DNA of 64,000 nt from an uncultured Sphingomonadaceae bacterium (lineage in GTDB: Bacteria; Pseudomonadota; Alphaproteobacteria; Sphingomonadales; Sphingomonadaceae), in assembly GCA_947258815.1 (NCBI GenBank), contig CAMYJW010000010.1:1-64000 (forward strand), read 5' to 3'. Shown here one piece after another: positions 46,294-55,335 of the stretch; within the stretch, counting starts at the first letter, position 1; each line of letters opens with the position of its first letter. A program made the translations under genes and the position numbers. The notes beneath the pieces were generated by a model. That model did no database searches. It had not been told where the DNA came from and saw only the letters and a list, made by a program, of their open reading frames with translations.

Positions 46294-47217
46294 ATGCTTT
46301 CTGCGAAGGGGATAATCGATTCAAAAAGACTACAGGTCTTTTACCATGTGGCGCGCCTTGGCAGCCTGAGCAGGGCGGAAGCTGTTCTTTTTGCCGCGCA
46401 ACCGGCCATCAGCCGAAGCCTGAGCCGCCTGGAGGAAGACCTTGGCGTCAAACTGCTCGAAAGACATGGTCGCGGCGTTACCGTCACCAAATATGGCGAG
46501 ATCCTGTATCAGCAGGCCGAGATCATCCTTCAGGAAATGGATGAGACGCTGCAAAAGCTGGCGCGCGCCAAACGCAAACCAAGCCGGAAAGTCAGTATCT
46601 CCGCATCGGCAATCGTGATGTCGCAGTTCATGCCGGAAATCCTGAACCGGATGATTGACCGCGACCCGTCGACGGAGGTCGTCGCCGTCCAGTCCCCGTC
46701 CGGCGAGGTCTACAACGCGCTGGTTGCCGGCGAAGTGGATATCGCGATCGTGATGCAGGTACCGAACCGGAAGAAGTTTTACATGAAAAAACTTCTCGAA
46801 GAACCGATGGTTATGATCGCCTCGCGCAACACGGAAGTCGGCAAACTCGACGTGGTGAAGCGCGCCACTCTGCCGGACCTTCCCGTAATACTCCCCGCCG
46901 CGCCCAACGGTTTGCGCAAGGTTATCGATGACTATGCAAAGGACGGCAACATCGAGATCGCGCCCCATTTGCAGATCGACAGCGTCCCTCTGATCAAGAA
47001 CATGCTGGCGACCGAGAAATACTGCGTGATCATGCCGCAAACGTCCTACGAAATGGAGTTTGACAACACGCTGTACGCGGGACTTCCGCTGCAACCCGCC
47101 ATCAACCGCACGCTTTATGCCGCATCGCATAAAGGCGTCAGCGATGAAGAGCATGTCCGCATGCTCCTTGAAATCATTTCACAGGTGTTCAGCGAATTCG
47201 AGGCCGCCGGAAAGTGA
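46294..47217 (+). CDS. LysR-family transcriptional regulator
   Basis: A 307-residue LysR protein. The N-terminal winged helix contains SKRLQVFYHVARLGSLSRAEAVLF and AAQPAISRSLSRLEEDLGVKLLERHGRGVTVT, written in halves; the effector-binding domain follows with LVAGEVDIAIVMQ. It converges with tcuB and diverges from the epoxide hydrolase. In Salmonella the tricarballylate genes tcuABC are activated by the LysR protein TcuR, so this may be a TcuR-like activator. The ligand is not known. Confidence 0.88.
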   Translation: MLSAKGIIDSKRLQVFYHVARLGSLSRAEAVLFAAQPAISRSLSRLEEDLGVKLLERHGRGVTVTKYGEILYQQAEIILQEMDETLQKLARAKRKPSRKVSISASAIVMSQFMPEILNRMIDRDPSTEVVAVQSPSGEVYNALVAGEVDIAIVMQVPNRKKFYMKKLLEEPMVMIASRNTEVGKLDVVKRATLPDLPVILPAAPNGLRKVIDDYAKDGNIEIAPHLQIDSVPLIKNMLATEKYCVIMPQTSYEMEFDNTLYAGLPLQPAINRTLYAASHKGVSDEEHVRMLLEIISQVFSEFEAAGK

Positions 47218-47248
47218 CGACCCGCTGACGGGAACCAGCACGGTGAAC

Positions 47249-47289
47249 GAGAGCGGTTTTTCGTTCGTATCAGCCTGAATGCTAAACGC
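47249..47289. repeat. degenerate MITE-related fragment
   Basis: GAGAGCGGTTTTTCGTTCG, then TATCAGCCTGAATGCTAAACGC, resembles the MITE core (TGAGCGTTGTTTTTTCG, then TTCGCGTCAGCTTGAAC) at about three bases in four. It lies between the convergent ends of the LysR and TcuB genes. Confidence 0.45.
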
Positions 47290-47310
47290 CGCCGGGGTCT
47301 GGCCTCCGGG

Positions 47311-48492
47311 CTAAGGCGCCGCAGCAGCGTCAGACGTCCGGCGCTGCTCACGCGCATTTCGCAGCAAGGCCAGCGACCGATAAAGGCCGTGTACCATCTT
47401 GCTGTAGGGCGCGAACACAAACAGCGTCAGCACCGTCCCCAGATGAACCGCCAGCAGAATGCCCATCGCGGGCGTGGCGCGCAGGCCCAGCAGGACAAGG
47501 CCGGTAAACGCGGTCAGAAACAACAGCATCAGCAGCGCGAAATCGGCACCCACAACCGACGGCGCAGCCGGACCGGGATCGGCCGCGATTTTCACCCACG
47601 CCAGCCCCACAGTGCCGATCATCATGCCAATGCCGCCCCAAAACCCCAGTTGCACCGGCCAGCTCAAGAAGGCGTAAGGCGCGATCAGCCCAAGGAAATG
47701 ATCGTAAACCGTGGCCACGCATGTCGCGGCAAAACACAGCGCAAAACCGTAAAACAGGAAGTGGTGGAATATCCGGCGCCAGCTTGAATAGGTTTCGTCG
47801 ATATCGTTGCAGCCTTCACCGCCGCCGCCAAGATTGCGCAGTGTCAGCACATCGCCCGCAGCCTTGCCCAGCGGCCCGGCTTGCGCAAACGATCCGCCGC
47901 CCGTCTCACGCCAGAAGCGAAAGCCGCTTATGATCAAGGCAAGGATGGCAAAACCAAAGCTCGCCCCCGCAACCGCCACCATGATTTCCCACGGAATGAC
48001 CGCATAAAACGAACCGGACCGGTCATTCGCGCCCCAGAACGCAGCCGGATCGGAAAGCGCCATCGTCAGGATCAGGATCAGTGTGACCGCCAGTATCGTT
48101 GCCAGAGACAGGATCGTGCCATTGCGGCGAAACAGGCCTGCCAGCGGCTGTGGCCATGCATACTTGGCATAGCTTTCGGTCCGCAGTTCCGCGAAAACCT
48201 TCGGAACGTTGATGCCAAATTCGTGCGGCGGCGCATACTGACACGAGAAAAAGCAACCCCGGCAGTTGTGGCAAAGGTTCGCCAGATAATCGAGGTCGCT
48301 GTCACGAAATTCCCGGCGCAGCGTCATCGCGGGAAACACAGCGCAAAACCCTTCGCAATACCGGCAGGCGTTGCAAATCTCGATCGCACGGCGCGCATCG
48401 ACATAGGCGCCCTGCCCGCGATCCTCGCGCAGCTGGCACGAGCCGGGAGCCTGCGCCGTCAATGCATCGAGAGCTTCATCAAGATTGGCCAT
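47311..48492 (-). CDS. tcuB: TcuB-like iron-sulfur/haem membrane oxidoreductase
   Basis: The 393-residue protein has two 4Fe-4S motifs: C40-x2-C43-x2-C46-x3-C50 (CNACRYCEGFC) and C74-x2-C77-x2-C80-x3-C84 (CHNCRGCFFSC). Several transmembrane helices follow (e.g. about 127-147, 165-190, 243-265, 280-300, 320-340 and 350-370). TcuB reoxidises the FAD of TcuA and passes electrons to the quinone pool in tricarballylate and citrate utilisation. It follows tcuA by 27 bases. No TcuC transporter is present. Confidence 0.9.
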   Translation of the reverse strand: MANLDEALDALTAQAPGSCQLREDRGQGAYVDARRAIEICNACRYCEGFCAVFPAMTLRREFRDSDLDYLANLCHNCRGCFFSCQYAPPHEFGINVPKVFAELRTESYAKYAWPQPLAGLFRRNGTILSLATILAVTLILILTMALSDPAAFWGANDRSGSFYAVIPWEIMVAVAGASFGFAILALIISGFRFWRETGGGSFAQAGPLGKAAGDVLTLRNLGGGGEGCNDIDETYSSWRRIFHHFLFYGFALCFAATCVATVYDHFLGLIAPYAFLSWPVQLGFWGGIGMMIGTVGLAWVKIAADPGPAAPSVVGADFALLMLLFLTAFTGLVLLGLRATPAMGILLAVHLGTVLTLFVFAPYSKMVHGLYRSLALLRNAREQRRTSDAAAAP

Positions 48493-48519
48493 TGCCTTCG
48501 CGTGTCCCTTCGTGCGCGT

Positions 48520-49923
48520 TCAGTCCGCAGCCAGTGCGTGCCGCGCGGCGTTCTGCCCTGCCAGCCGGCCAAACACGGTGCCGATTGCCATGCCGAAACC
48601 TGCCAGATAACCCTTGCCCAGCACGCTTCCGGCCATGATCTCCCCCGCAGCGAAAAGGTTATCGACCCTGCGCCCCGATTCGAGGCAGACCTGCGCGTGC
48701 TCATCCACTTTCACGCCCAGATACGTAAACGTGATACCAGGCCGCAGCGGATAGCCGATATAAGGCGGCGTATCGATGGTGCGCGCCCAGTTCGTCTTGG
48801 ACGGGTCCAGCCCTTTCGTCGCACAGCCATCAAGCCGCTGGCTGTCAAAGTCACCCGGCTGAACCGCCGCATTGTAATCCGAAACGGTGGCTTCAAGCGC
48901 AACGGCATCGAGGCCCAGTTTCTCCGCCAGTTCGCCAATGCTGTCCGCGCTGATCGCGGGAAACACCGAGGGCATGAACAGTGGCACGGACCGTGAATCG
49001 AAAATCGAATACGCGATCTGGCCGGGCTGCTGCGCAACCAGTCGCCCCCAGATCGCATAGCGTTTTGGCCAGACATCCTCGCCTTCATCGTAGAAGCGTT
49101 GCCCATCGCGGTTCACGACAATTGAAAACGGCACGCTGTCCAGACGGGTGACGATTCCGCCATCGAATTTGGGTGCCCGTCCATCGATCGCTACGGCGTG
49201 ACACTGCGTAGGGTCACCGATTTTGGCGACACCCTGATCGAGGAGATTTCGCAGCACTTTGCCCTTGGCATACGGCGTTCCGCGAATGATGAAGTTTTCC
49301 GCGATATCGCCCCAGCCTTCCTTGAGCCATTCGATATTCGCCTGAAACCCGCCCGAAGCAGCAACAACGGCCTTGGCGCTGATCGTTTCAGGAAACCCTT
49401 GGCACGTTGCTTCAACTCTGCCGATGCGCCCGTCATCAAGGTGCATGGCCGTCACCTCGCTATCATAGGCAATCGCAATCCCCAGCCGTTGCGCGGTCTG
49501 GTACAGTGCATTCACCAGAGACTTGCCGCCTCCCAGGAAGAACGCGTTTGTGCGCGAAAGCGAAAGCGTGCCCGAAAGCGACGGCTGAAACCTGATACCG
49601 CAATCGAGCATGAAGGGCAGCGCATCCTGCGTGCCGCGTATCGTCATCCGCGCAAGGCGCTCATCGGTTTCGCCGCCGGTTACACGCAGCAGATCTTCCC
49701 AGTATTCCTCTTCATGATAGGCATCGGAAAGCGTGACCGCAGGGGCATCGTGCATCGCGCGGATGTTGCGCACATGGCGGCTGTTTCCTCCGCGAAACGG
49801 CCTGGGCGCGCTTTCAAGAATCAGCACAGAGGCACCCATGCGGCGCGCAGTTATCGCCGCGCACAATGCCGCATTGCCTCCACCGATAATCAGGACATCG
49901 TAAACCCTGGAAAAGTCAGTCAT
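48520..49923 (-). CDS. tcuA: FAD-dependent tricarballylate dehydrogenase-like protein
   Basis: A 467-residue flavoprotein oxidase/dehydrogenase. The FAD-binding motif is DVLIIGGGNAALCAAITARR (residues 9-28), and the C-terminal GRRVDNLFAAGEIMAGSVLGKGYLAGFG (split) is the TcuA signature. TcuA oxidises tricarballylate to cis-aconitate. The ATG at 49923 is used; an earlier in-frame start overlaps the CoA-transferase. A tcuB gene follows and a CaiB-type gene precedes it by ten bases. The true substrate may differ from tricarballylate. Confidence 0.85.
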   Translation of the reverse strand: MTDFSRVYDVLIIGGGNAALCAAITARRMGASVLILESAPRPFRGGNSRHVRNIRAMHDAPAVTLSDAYHEEEYWEDLLRVTGGETDERLARMTIRGTQDALPFMLDCGIRFQPSLSGTLSLSRTNAFFLGGGKSLVNALYQTAQRLGIAIAYDSEVTAMHLDDGRIGRVEATCQGFPETISAKAVVAASGGFQANIEWLKEGWGDIAENFIIRGTPYAKGKVLRNLLDQGVAKIGDPTQCHAVAIDGRAPKFDGGIVTRLDSVPFSIVVNRDGQRFYDEGEDVWPKRYAIWGRLVAQQPGQIAYSIFDSRSVPLFMPSVFPAISADSIGELAEKLGLDAVALEATVSDYNAAVQPGDFDSQRLDGCATKGLDPSKTNWARTIDTPPYIGYPLRPGITFTYLGVKVDEHAQVCLESGRRVDNLFAAGEIMAGSVLGKGYLAGFGMAIGTVFGRLAGQNAARHALAAD

Positions 49924-49933
49924 CGAAAGCCAA

Positions 49934-51136
49934 TCAGACGACGCCTTCTTCACGCATCCGCGCTATTTCATCAGTGCTGATCCCAAGCAGACCACCCAGA
50001 ATTTCCTCGGTATTCTCACCAAGTTCAGGCGCCACGCGCAAAGGATCGGCGGGCGTTTCACTCAGCTTCGGGAAAACGCCCTGCATTTTCACCGGGCCGA
50101 TCCGCGGATTGTCCACGGTGACAATGGATTCGCGCGCAGCATAGTGCGGATCGTCAACAATATCCGCAACCGAATAGATCAACGCATGCGGCACGCCGTT
50201 TGCTGTCAGATCCTCTATCACGCGATCGACGGTGTTCGACTTGATCCATTCGGCCACGATCGAATTGATCTCATCATAGTTTTTAACCCGGTCTGGATGA
50301 GACGCAAAGCGCGGATCCTCGCCCAGTTCGGGCTTTCCGATCGCCTGGCACAACCGCCTGAACACATTGTCCGCTGCAACCGTCATCGCCAGATAGCGGC
50401 CATCGGCGGTTTCATAATGATCGCCCGGAGATGCCGCATAGTGCGAATTACCGCGCCGTTCACGCGTCACGCCCGCCTTGTCATAAGCGGCGACCATCGT
50501 GTCGGTGAACCGGAAAATTGTTTCATATAGCGAGGCATCGATGTGCTGCCCCACGCCATCGCGCGCATCGCGATGATAAAGCGCGATCATCACCGCGAAC
50601 GCGCCGAACAGGGCAGACTGATAATCCGCAATGGCCGTGCCGGGACGCACCGGAGGGCGATCGGGATACCCCGTCATGTTGAGAAAACCGGAAAATGCCA
50701 GCGCAACACGATCATAGGAAGCCTGTGTAGCCCTTGGTCCGGTCTGCCCGTAACCCGAGATGCTGAGCATGACGAGCCGGGGATTGATTGCGCGCAGATC
50801 GTCATAGCCGCAGTTCCATCCCGCCATCGTGCCGGGCCGGAAATTCTCGATCAGAACATCGGCATGCTTGACCAGTTCGCGCAGCAGTTTCTGACCTTCG
50901 GGGACCCGCAGGTTAAGCGTGACAGACCGCTTGTTGCGCCCTTCGACATTCCAGTAGAGGCTTTCACCGTCGATCAGCGTGCCCGATTTGCGGATCGGAT
51001 CGCCAATGCCCGGCAGTTCAAGCTTGATGACATCCGCACCGAAATCGCCCAGCAACGTAGCGGCAACCGGCCCGGCCACCATAGAGCCGATCTCCAGCAC
51101 GCGTATTCCGGCCAGTGGGCCGCCTCTTTCCGTCAT
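49934..51136 (-). CDS. CaiB/BaiF family CoA-transferase
   Basis: A 400-residue family III CoA-transferase. GIRVLEIGSMVAGPVAATLLGDFGADVIKLE (read as the usual GDFGADVIKLE and start) and IENFRPGTM are family motifs, and the nucleophilic Asp142 is in SYDRVALAFSG. Substrates of the family include carnitine, oxalate, formyl, succinate and 2-methylacyl CoAs. It is first in a CaiB-TcuA-TcuB operon with a clear 176-bp upstream gap carrying a perfect dyad at 51254-51266. Confidence 0.88.
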   Translation of the reverse strand: MTERGGPLAGIRVLEIGSMVAGPVAATLLGDFGADVIKLELPGIGDPIRKSGTLIDGESLYWNVEGRNKRSVTLNLRVPEGQKLLRELVKHADVLIENFRPGTMAGWNCGYDDLRAINPRLVMLSISGYGQTGPRATQASYDRVALAFSGFLNMTGYPDRPPVRPGTAIADYQSALFGAFAVMIALYHRDARDGVGQHIDASLYETIFRFTDTMVAAYDKAGVTRERRGNSHYAASPGDHYETADGRYLAMTVAADNVFRRLCQAIGKPELGEDPRFASHPDRVKNYDEINSIVAEWIKSNTVDRVIEDLTANGVPHALIYSVADIVDDPHYAARESIVTVDNPRIGPVKMQGVFPKLSETPADPLRVAPELGENTEEILGGLLGISTDEIARMREEGVV

Positions 51137-51253
51137 CCCTGCTCCTCTCGCGCTCCGGCCCGCGTTGCGCAGCCGGCGTTCAGAATGCACGATCGTTCAA
51201 TCGTGGCCACATCCCGCACACGCTTCTCTTTTAGCCTGGGCATGTATTTTTTC

Positions 51254-51266
51254 AATATCTGATATT
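51254..51266. promoter_or_regulatory. operator-like dyad upstream of the caiB-tcuAB operon
   Basis: AATATCTGATATT is a perfect inverted repeat of AATATC around one T, 118 bases upstream of the CaiB start. The flanks TTC and CTTAA also pair partly. The 11-base core ATATCTGATAT recurs exactly at 56566-56576. Confidence 0.55.
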
Positions 51267-51312
51267 CTTAATATCCCACTTTAACTGCCCGGCCGCCCCG
51301 GCATCGAAGTTC

Positions 51313-52065
51313 TCACACCAGACCGCCATTGGGCTGGACCACCTGCCCCTGCACCCAGGATGCGCGCGGCGATGCCAGGAAGCTGACGACTTCGGCAATT
51401 TCCTCTGGCCGTCCGATCCGGTTGAGCGGACTTAGCCCCGCGGATCGCTGCTTGGCTTCGTCCGTCTTTCCGGCATTGAACAAGTCCGTATCGACCGGGC
51501 CGGGCGCCACCGCATTCACTCTGACACCGCGCGCAGACAGCTCCTGCCCCATCGCGCGCGCAAGGCTTTCAACCCCGGCCTTCACCGCGCTGTAAAGTCC
51601 AAGGCCGGGCAAAACGCGCCGCACCAGCGATGTCGTCACGGCGATAATTGCGCCGCCGTCGGTAACTCTGCGGCCCGCTTCCCTGAGGCAGGCATAAGCC
51701 CCCATCAGATTGACTTCGACCAGTTCGCGAAAAACCGCCGGATCGGAATCGTGCACCGCAGAAGGCAGGCGATTGATCCCCGCGTTCACCAGCACGCAGG
51801 CGGGCGCGCTGCCCATCTGCGTCTCGCAATGATCAAAGGCCGCACCGATGCTGGCTTCGTCGCGCACATCCATCGCGCAGATCGACACGCGTATTTCGGG
51901 ATACCGCGCAGCTATTGCCTGCTGCGCGCCGCGCGCCGCTTCGGGCTGCGTGGCATATGTGAGGACAACGTCAAAGCCATCGCGCGCCAGTGCATCCGCG
52001 CTTGCCAGCCCAATACCGCGTGAACCGCCAAGGATCAGCGCAACGGGGTTTGCCTTGCTCATCAT
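51313..52065 (-). CDS. short-chain dehydrogenase/reductase
   Basis: A 250-residue SDR with GGSRGIG (cofactor motif near residue 12), NAGI, and a Ser-Tyr-Lys triad in TTSLVRRVLPGLGLYSAVKAG. The tail WVQGQVVQPNGGLV is usual. Its ATG at 52065 overlaps the stop of the TPP enzyme (ATGA). It would interconvert an alcohol and ketone or act on a 3-hydroxyacyl intermediate; the substrate is not evident. Confidence 0.88.
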   Translation of the reverse strand: MMSKANPVALILGGSRGIGLASADALARDGFDVVLTYATQPEAARGAQQAIAARYPEIRVSICAMDVRDEASIGAAFDHCETQMGSAPACVLVNAGINRLPSAVHDSDPAVFRELVEVNLMGAYACLREAGRRVTDGGAIIAVTTSLVRRVLPGLGLYSAVKAGVESLARAMGQELSARGVRVNAVAPGPVDTDLFNAGKTDEAKQRSAGLSPLNRIGRPEEIAEVVSFLASPRASWVQGQVVQPNGGLV

Positions 52066-53855
52066 CGTGCTCCGTTGCTGTCTGGGCCGGGTTGCCACGG
52101 CGCGCCATATGCCGGTTCCAGATAGGGTATCGGCGGCAACTGCCATGTGCCCGTCGATGGCGGCCTGACGTTTGCATCGACATGCACGTCGATCAGGCAG
52201 GGCCGGTTATTGGCGATGGCCGTTTCGATCGCGTCGGAAAGATCGTCCGGGCTGGTCACGGTCATGCCATCGGCGCCGCACGCGCGCGCCCATGCGGCAA
52301 AATCGGGATTGTATGGCTGGCCATCGCGATAGAACGCGGTGCCGATCTCGCGGCCATCGAACAGGCCATACTGAATGTCGCGGATCGCGCCCCAGGCAAA
52401 GTTGTTCCAGACAATCCAGATGCACGGCAGATTGTATTCAACCGCAGTGCAAAGCACATAAGGCGTCATCGTGAACCCGCCATCGCCAACCACGGCAATG
52501 CATGGCCGATCCGGCGCGGCCAGCTTTGCGCCCATTACCCCGCAAACGCCAAACCCCATCGAGGAATAGCCCCAGCTGTTGAGCATGCTGGCAGGCTGTT
52601 TTGCTTCCCAGAACTGCATGAACCAGTTGTGATGAACCCCGGAATCAAGCGCCAGAATGGCATCGTCAGGGAGCACTTTTTGCACCGCATCGACAACAAA
52701 TTCAGGCCGCAGCGGCATTGTTTTCTCAGAGAAATGCGGGCGCACATGGGCTTCCCATTCGGATTGCCAGCCTGCAACCTGCTGCGTCCATTGGCCAAAC
52801 TGCCCACCGGCGATCCCGGCCCCGTCGATGCCTTCCAGCATCTGCCGGGTGAACGTTCTGACATCGGCGATAATCCCCAGATCGGGCGCATAATTGCGGC
52901 CCAGTTCCTGCGGATCGATATCGACGTGGATCAGCTTGCTGTGCGGGAAATTCCATGAATAGCCCGGCTGCCAGGTGGACGAGGAACGATCATCGAAGCG
53001 CGTGCCCAGCGTGATCACCAGATCGGCATGACGCCCCGCCTGATTGGCAGGATACGCGCCGTTGCGCCCGATAAAGCCAAGCGACAGCGGATCGTCCATC
53101 GGGATGCAGCCCATCCCGTTGGGCGAACTGATAACCGGGATGGAAAGCTGGCGCGCCAGGTGCGTGATTTCCGCGCTGGCTTCCGAAAGCGTTGCCCCGT
53201 GTCCGATAAACAGCACCGGACGCTGTGCGCCTGCCAGCATTTTCAGCGCGGTTTCCACATCCTCGGCGCTGGCCGCCGGGCGATGCCGCGTGCCGATATG
53301 CGATGGCGGCGGCAGTGAAACGTCTGCCTCTTCCTGAAATACGTTATAGGGAATATCCAGATTCACCGGGCCGGGACGCCCCGTGACCATCGTATCCATT
53401 GACTGGCGCAGCGCCAGCGGCAGCATATCCACGCGCGAGGGCTGAAAACTGCGTTTCACGACCGGCTTCATCACCGCCGCGAAATCGGCCTGATTTTGTT
53501 TGTACAGTTCCTGAAACGGCGCGCGGTTCGCCTGCGATGTCGGCACATTCGCCGTGATCGCCAGAAACGCCGAACTGTCAGACAATGCAGTGGCAAGCGA
53601 CATCACCATGTTGGCCGACCCGGGACCGGTCGATGTCAGCGTGGCGACGGGGCTGTGCTTCACGCGATAATAGGCATCGGCCATATGGCCCGCGCATTGT
53701 TCGTGGCGCGGGGAAATCAGCTTCACATCATCGCGCACATCATAAAGCGCATCGAGAATGCCAACGTTGCCGTGCCCGCATATGCCAAACACATAGGGAA
53801 TTTTTTCCTGAACCAGATACTCGGCGATCAGTTCTCCGCCCTTCATCACGCCCAT
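52062..53855 (-). CDS. thiamine-diphosphate-dependent enzyme, acetolactate synthase/2-hydroxyacyl lyase-like
   Basis: A 597-residue ThDP enzyme of the pyruvate oxidase/decarboxylase fold. The catalytic Glu52 (PRHEQCAGHMADAY) activates the cofactor, and VVGDGGFTM...WNN around residue 455 is the GDG-x26-NN diphosphate site. The middle domain is NAD/FAD-like. Family activities include acetolactate synthesis, oxalyl-CoA decarboxylation and cleavage of 2-hydroxyacyl-CoA to formyl-CoA and an aldehyde. An adjacent aldehyde dehydrogenase favours the last type, but this is inference. A second ATG lies nine bases downstream. Confidence 0.82.
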   Translation of the reverse strand: MGVMKGGELIAEYLVQEKIPYVFGICGHGNVGILDALYDVRDDVKLISPRHEQCAGHMADAYYRVKHSPVATLTSTGPGSANMVMSLATALSDSSAFLAITANVPTSQANRAPFQELYKQNQADFAAVMKPVVKRSFQPSRVDMLPLALRQSMDTMVTGRPGPVNLDIPYNVFQEEADVSLPPPSHIGTRHRPAASAEDVETALKMLAGAQRPVLFIGHGATLSEASAEITHLARQLSIPVISSPNGMGCIPMDDPLSLGFIGRNGAYPANQAGRHADLVITLGTRFDDRSSSTWQPGYSWNFPHSKLIHVDIDPQELGRNYAPDLGIIADVRTFTRQMLEGIDGAGIAGGQFGQWTQQVAGWQSEWEAHVRPHFSEKTMPLRPEFVVDAVQKVLPDDAILALDSGVHHNWFMQFWEAKQPASMLNSWGYSSMGFGVCGVMGAKLAAPDRPCIAVVGDGGFTMTPYVLCTAVEYNLPCIWIVWNNFAWGAIRDIQYGLFDGREIGTAFYRDGQPYNPDFAAWARACGADGMTVTSPDDLSDAIETAIANNRPCLIDVHVDANVRPPSTGTWQLPPIPYLEPAYGAPWQPGPDSNGAR

Positions 53856-53892
53856 TCCCGCTATGTCCTTGTTGTTCTGTTCCGGGCGGCGA

Positions 53893-55335
53893 TCACAATT
53901 GGACGCCAGCGAAACTGATCATTCGTTCTTCGGTCATTTCACGCACGGCATAGTGCGGTCCTTCGCGGCCAAACCCGCTGTCTTTCGATCCGCCATAAGG
54001 CATCAGGTCAACCCGCGCGCTTGAGGTTTCGTTGATGTGAACATTGCCCACTTCCAGCCTGCTTGCCGCTGCGAACGCATCGTCAATCCGGTTGGTGAAA
54101 ATGCCGCTGGCCAGCCCGTATGGTGTTGCGTTGACCCGGTCTATCGCTTCATCGAGGGTATCGAACGCGGCGATACTCATCACCGGGCCAAACGCCTCTT
54201 CGCAGCCAAGCTTCATGGTTTCATCAACGTCGGTCAGCAAAGTGGGCGGCACAACCGCGCCTTCGCGCGGGCCGCCTGCCAGCCGGGTTGCGCCCCTTGC
54301 CATCGCTTCATCGATCCATTGTTCAACCTTGATCGCGGCACTTTGCGAAATGCTGGGCCCCGAAACGGTTTCAGGCAAAGACGGATCGCCAAACGGCAAC
54401 GCGCCAACCATGTCGGCCAGCCGCGCAGTCACATCCTCAACAATCGCGCTGTGAACCAGAAGCATCTGGATAGAGGTGCAGACCTGCCCGGCCTTGCGAT
54501 AGGACGCGCCCACCACCTTGGGCAGGGCCTGATCGAGATCGGCATCCTCGCCAAGGATCGTGAAGGCGATGCTGCCCAGTTCCATCTGCGTTTTGCGAAG
54601 CCCTGCCTGCGCCTGAATTATCCGGCCAACTTCGGTGCTCCCGGTAAACGCGATATACCGGACTTCGGGCTGATCAAGCAGCGTGCGGACCACATCGCCG
54701 CCGCCATAGAGCAGCGAGACAAAGCCATCGGGCACACCCGCTTCGCGCATCAGCTCAACAAGGCGAAACGCCGTCAGCGGTGTTGATGAAGATGGCTTTA
54801 TGACAACCGCATTGCCACCTGCAAACGCTGGCGCGAACTTGTGCATCAGCGTGTTGAGCGGCGCATTGAAAGGCGTAACAGCCGCAACAACCCCCAGCGG
54901 CACGCGCATCGTATACCCAAACCGCCCTTGCTGTCCGGGCGCACCCTCCATCGCAATCATATCGCCGACCAGCGTGCGCGCCTCAACTGCCGAAAGCCTG
55001 ATCGTCTGGATGCATCGCGCCAGCTCGGTTCTGCCGTCCGCCGCCGGAAAGCCCGCGTCCAGCTCAACAAGCCGGACCAGCTCCTCGCCATTGGCCAGCA
55101 CCAGATCGGCCAGCCGGTCAAGAATATCACCGCGCTGCGCCGCGGTCAGCCTTGTCGATCGGAATGCCCGATGCGCGAAGCGAACCGCCGAAACGATCTG
55201 ATCGTCATCGGCCGCGGCAAGCGAAGTGACGGTTTCAAGCGTGTACTTGTTCTGCAGATCAAAGCGCGGCCCTGCGCCTTCGACCGGCGACCCGCCGATC
55301 ATCAGCCGCGCGCGCTCTTCAACACCTGCAGCCAC
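53893..55335 (-). CDS. aldehyde dehydrogenase
   Basis: A 480-residue NAD(P)-dependent aldehyde dehydrogenase. The catalytic Cys286 (KAGQVCTSIQ), Glu252 (MELGS) and Asn157 (TPFNAPL) are all present, and the nucleotide-binding loop is TGSTEVGR. GTG 55335 overlaps the stop of the upstream cupin gene by one base, suggesting coupling. It would oxidise an aldehyde produced by the neighbouring ThDP enzyme or by an alcohol oxidation in the pathway. Confidence 0.9.
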   Translation of the reverse strand: MAAGVEERARLMIGGSPVEGAGPRFDLQNKYTLETVTSLAAADDDQIVSAVRFAHRAFRSTRLTAAQRGDILDRLADLVLANGEELVRLVELDAGFPAADGRTELARCIQTIRLSAVEARTLVGDMIAMEGAPGQQGRFGYTMRVPLGVVAAVTPFNAPLNTLMHKFAPAFAGGNAVVIKPSSSTPLTAFRLVELMREAGVPDGFVSLLYGGGDVVRTLLDQPEVRYIAFTGSTEVGRIIQAQAGLRKTQMELGSIAFTILGEDADLDQALPKVVGASYRKAGQVCTSIQMLLVHSAIVEDVTARLADMVGALPFGDPSLPETVSGPSISQSAAIKVEQWIDEAMARGATRLAGGPREGAVVPPTLLTDVDETMKLGCEEAFGPVMSIAAFDTLDEAIDRVNATPYGLASGIFTNRIDDAFAAASRLEVGNVHINETSSARVDLMPYGGSKDSGFGREGPHYAVREMTEERMISFAGVQL

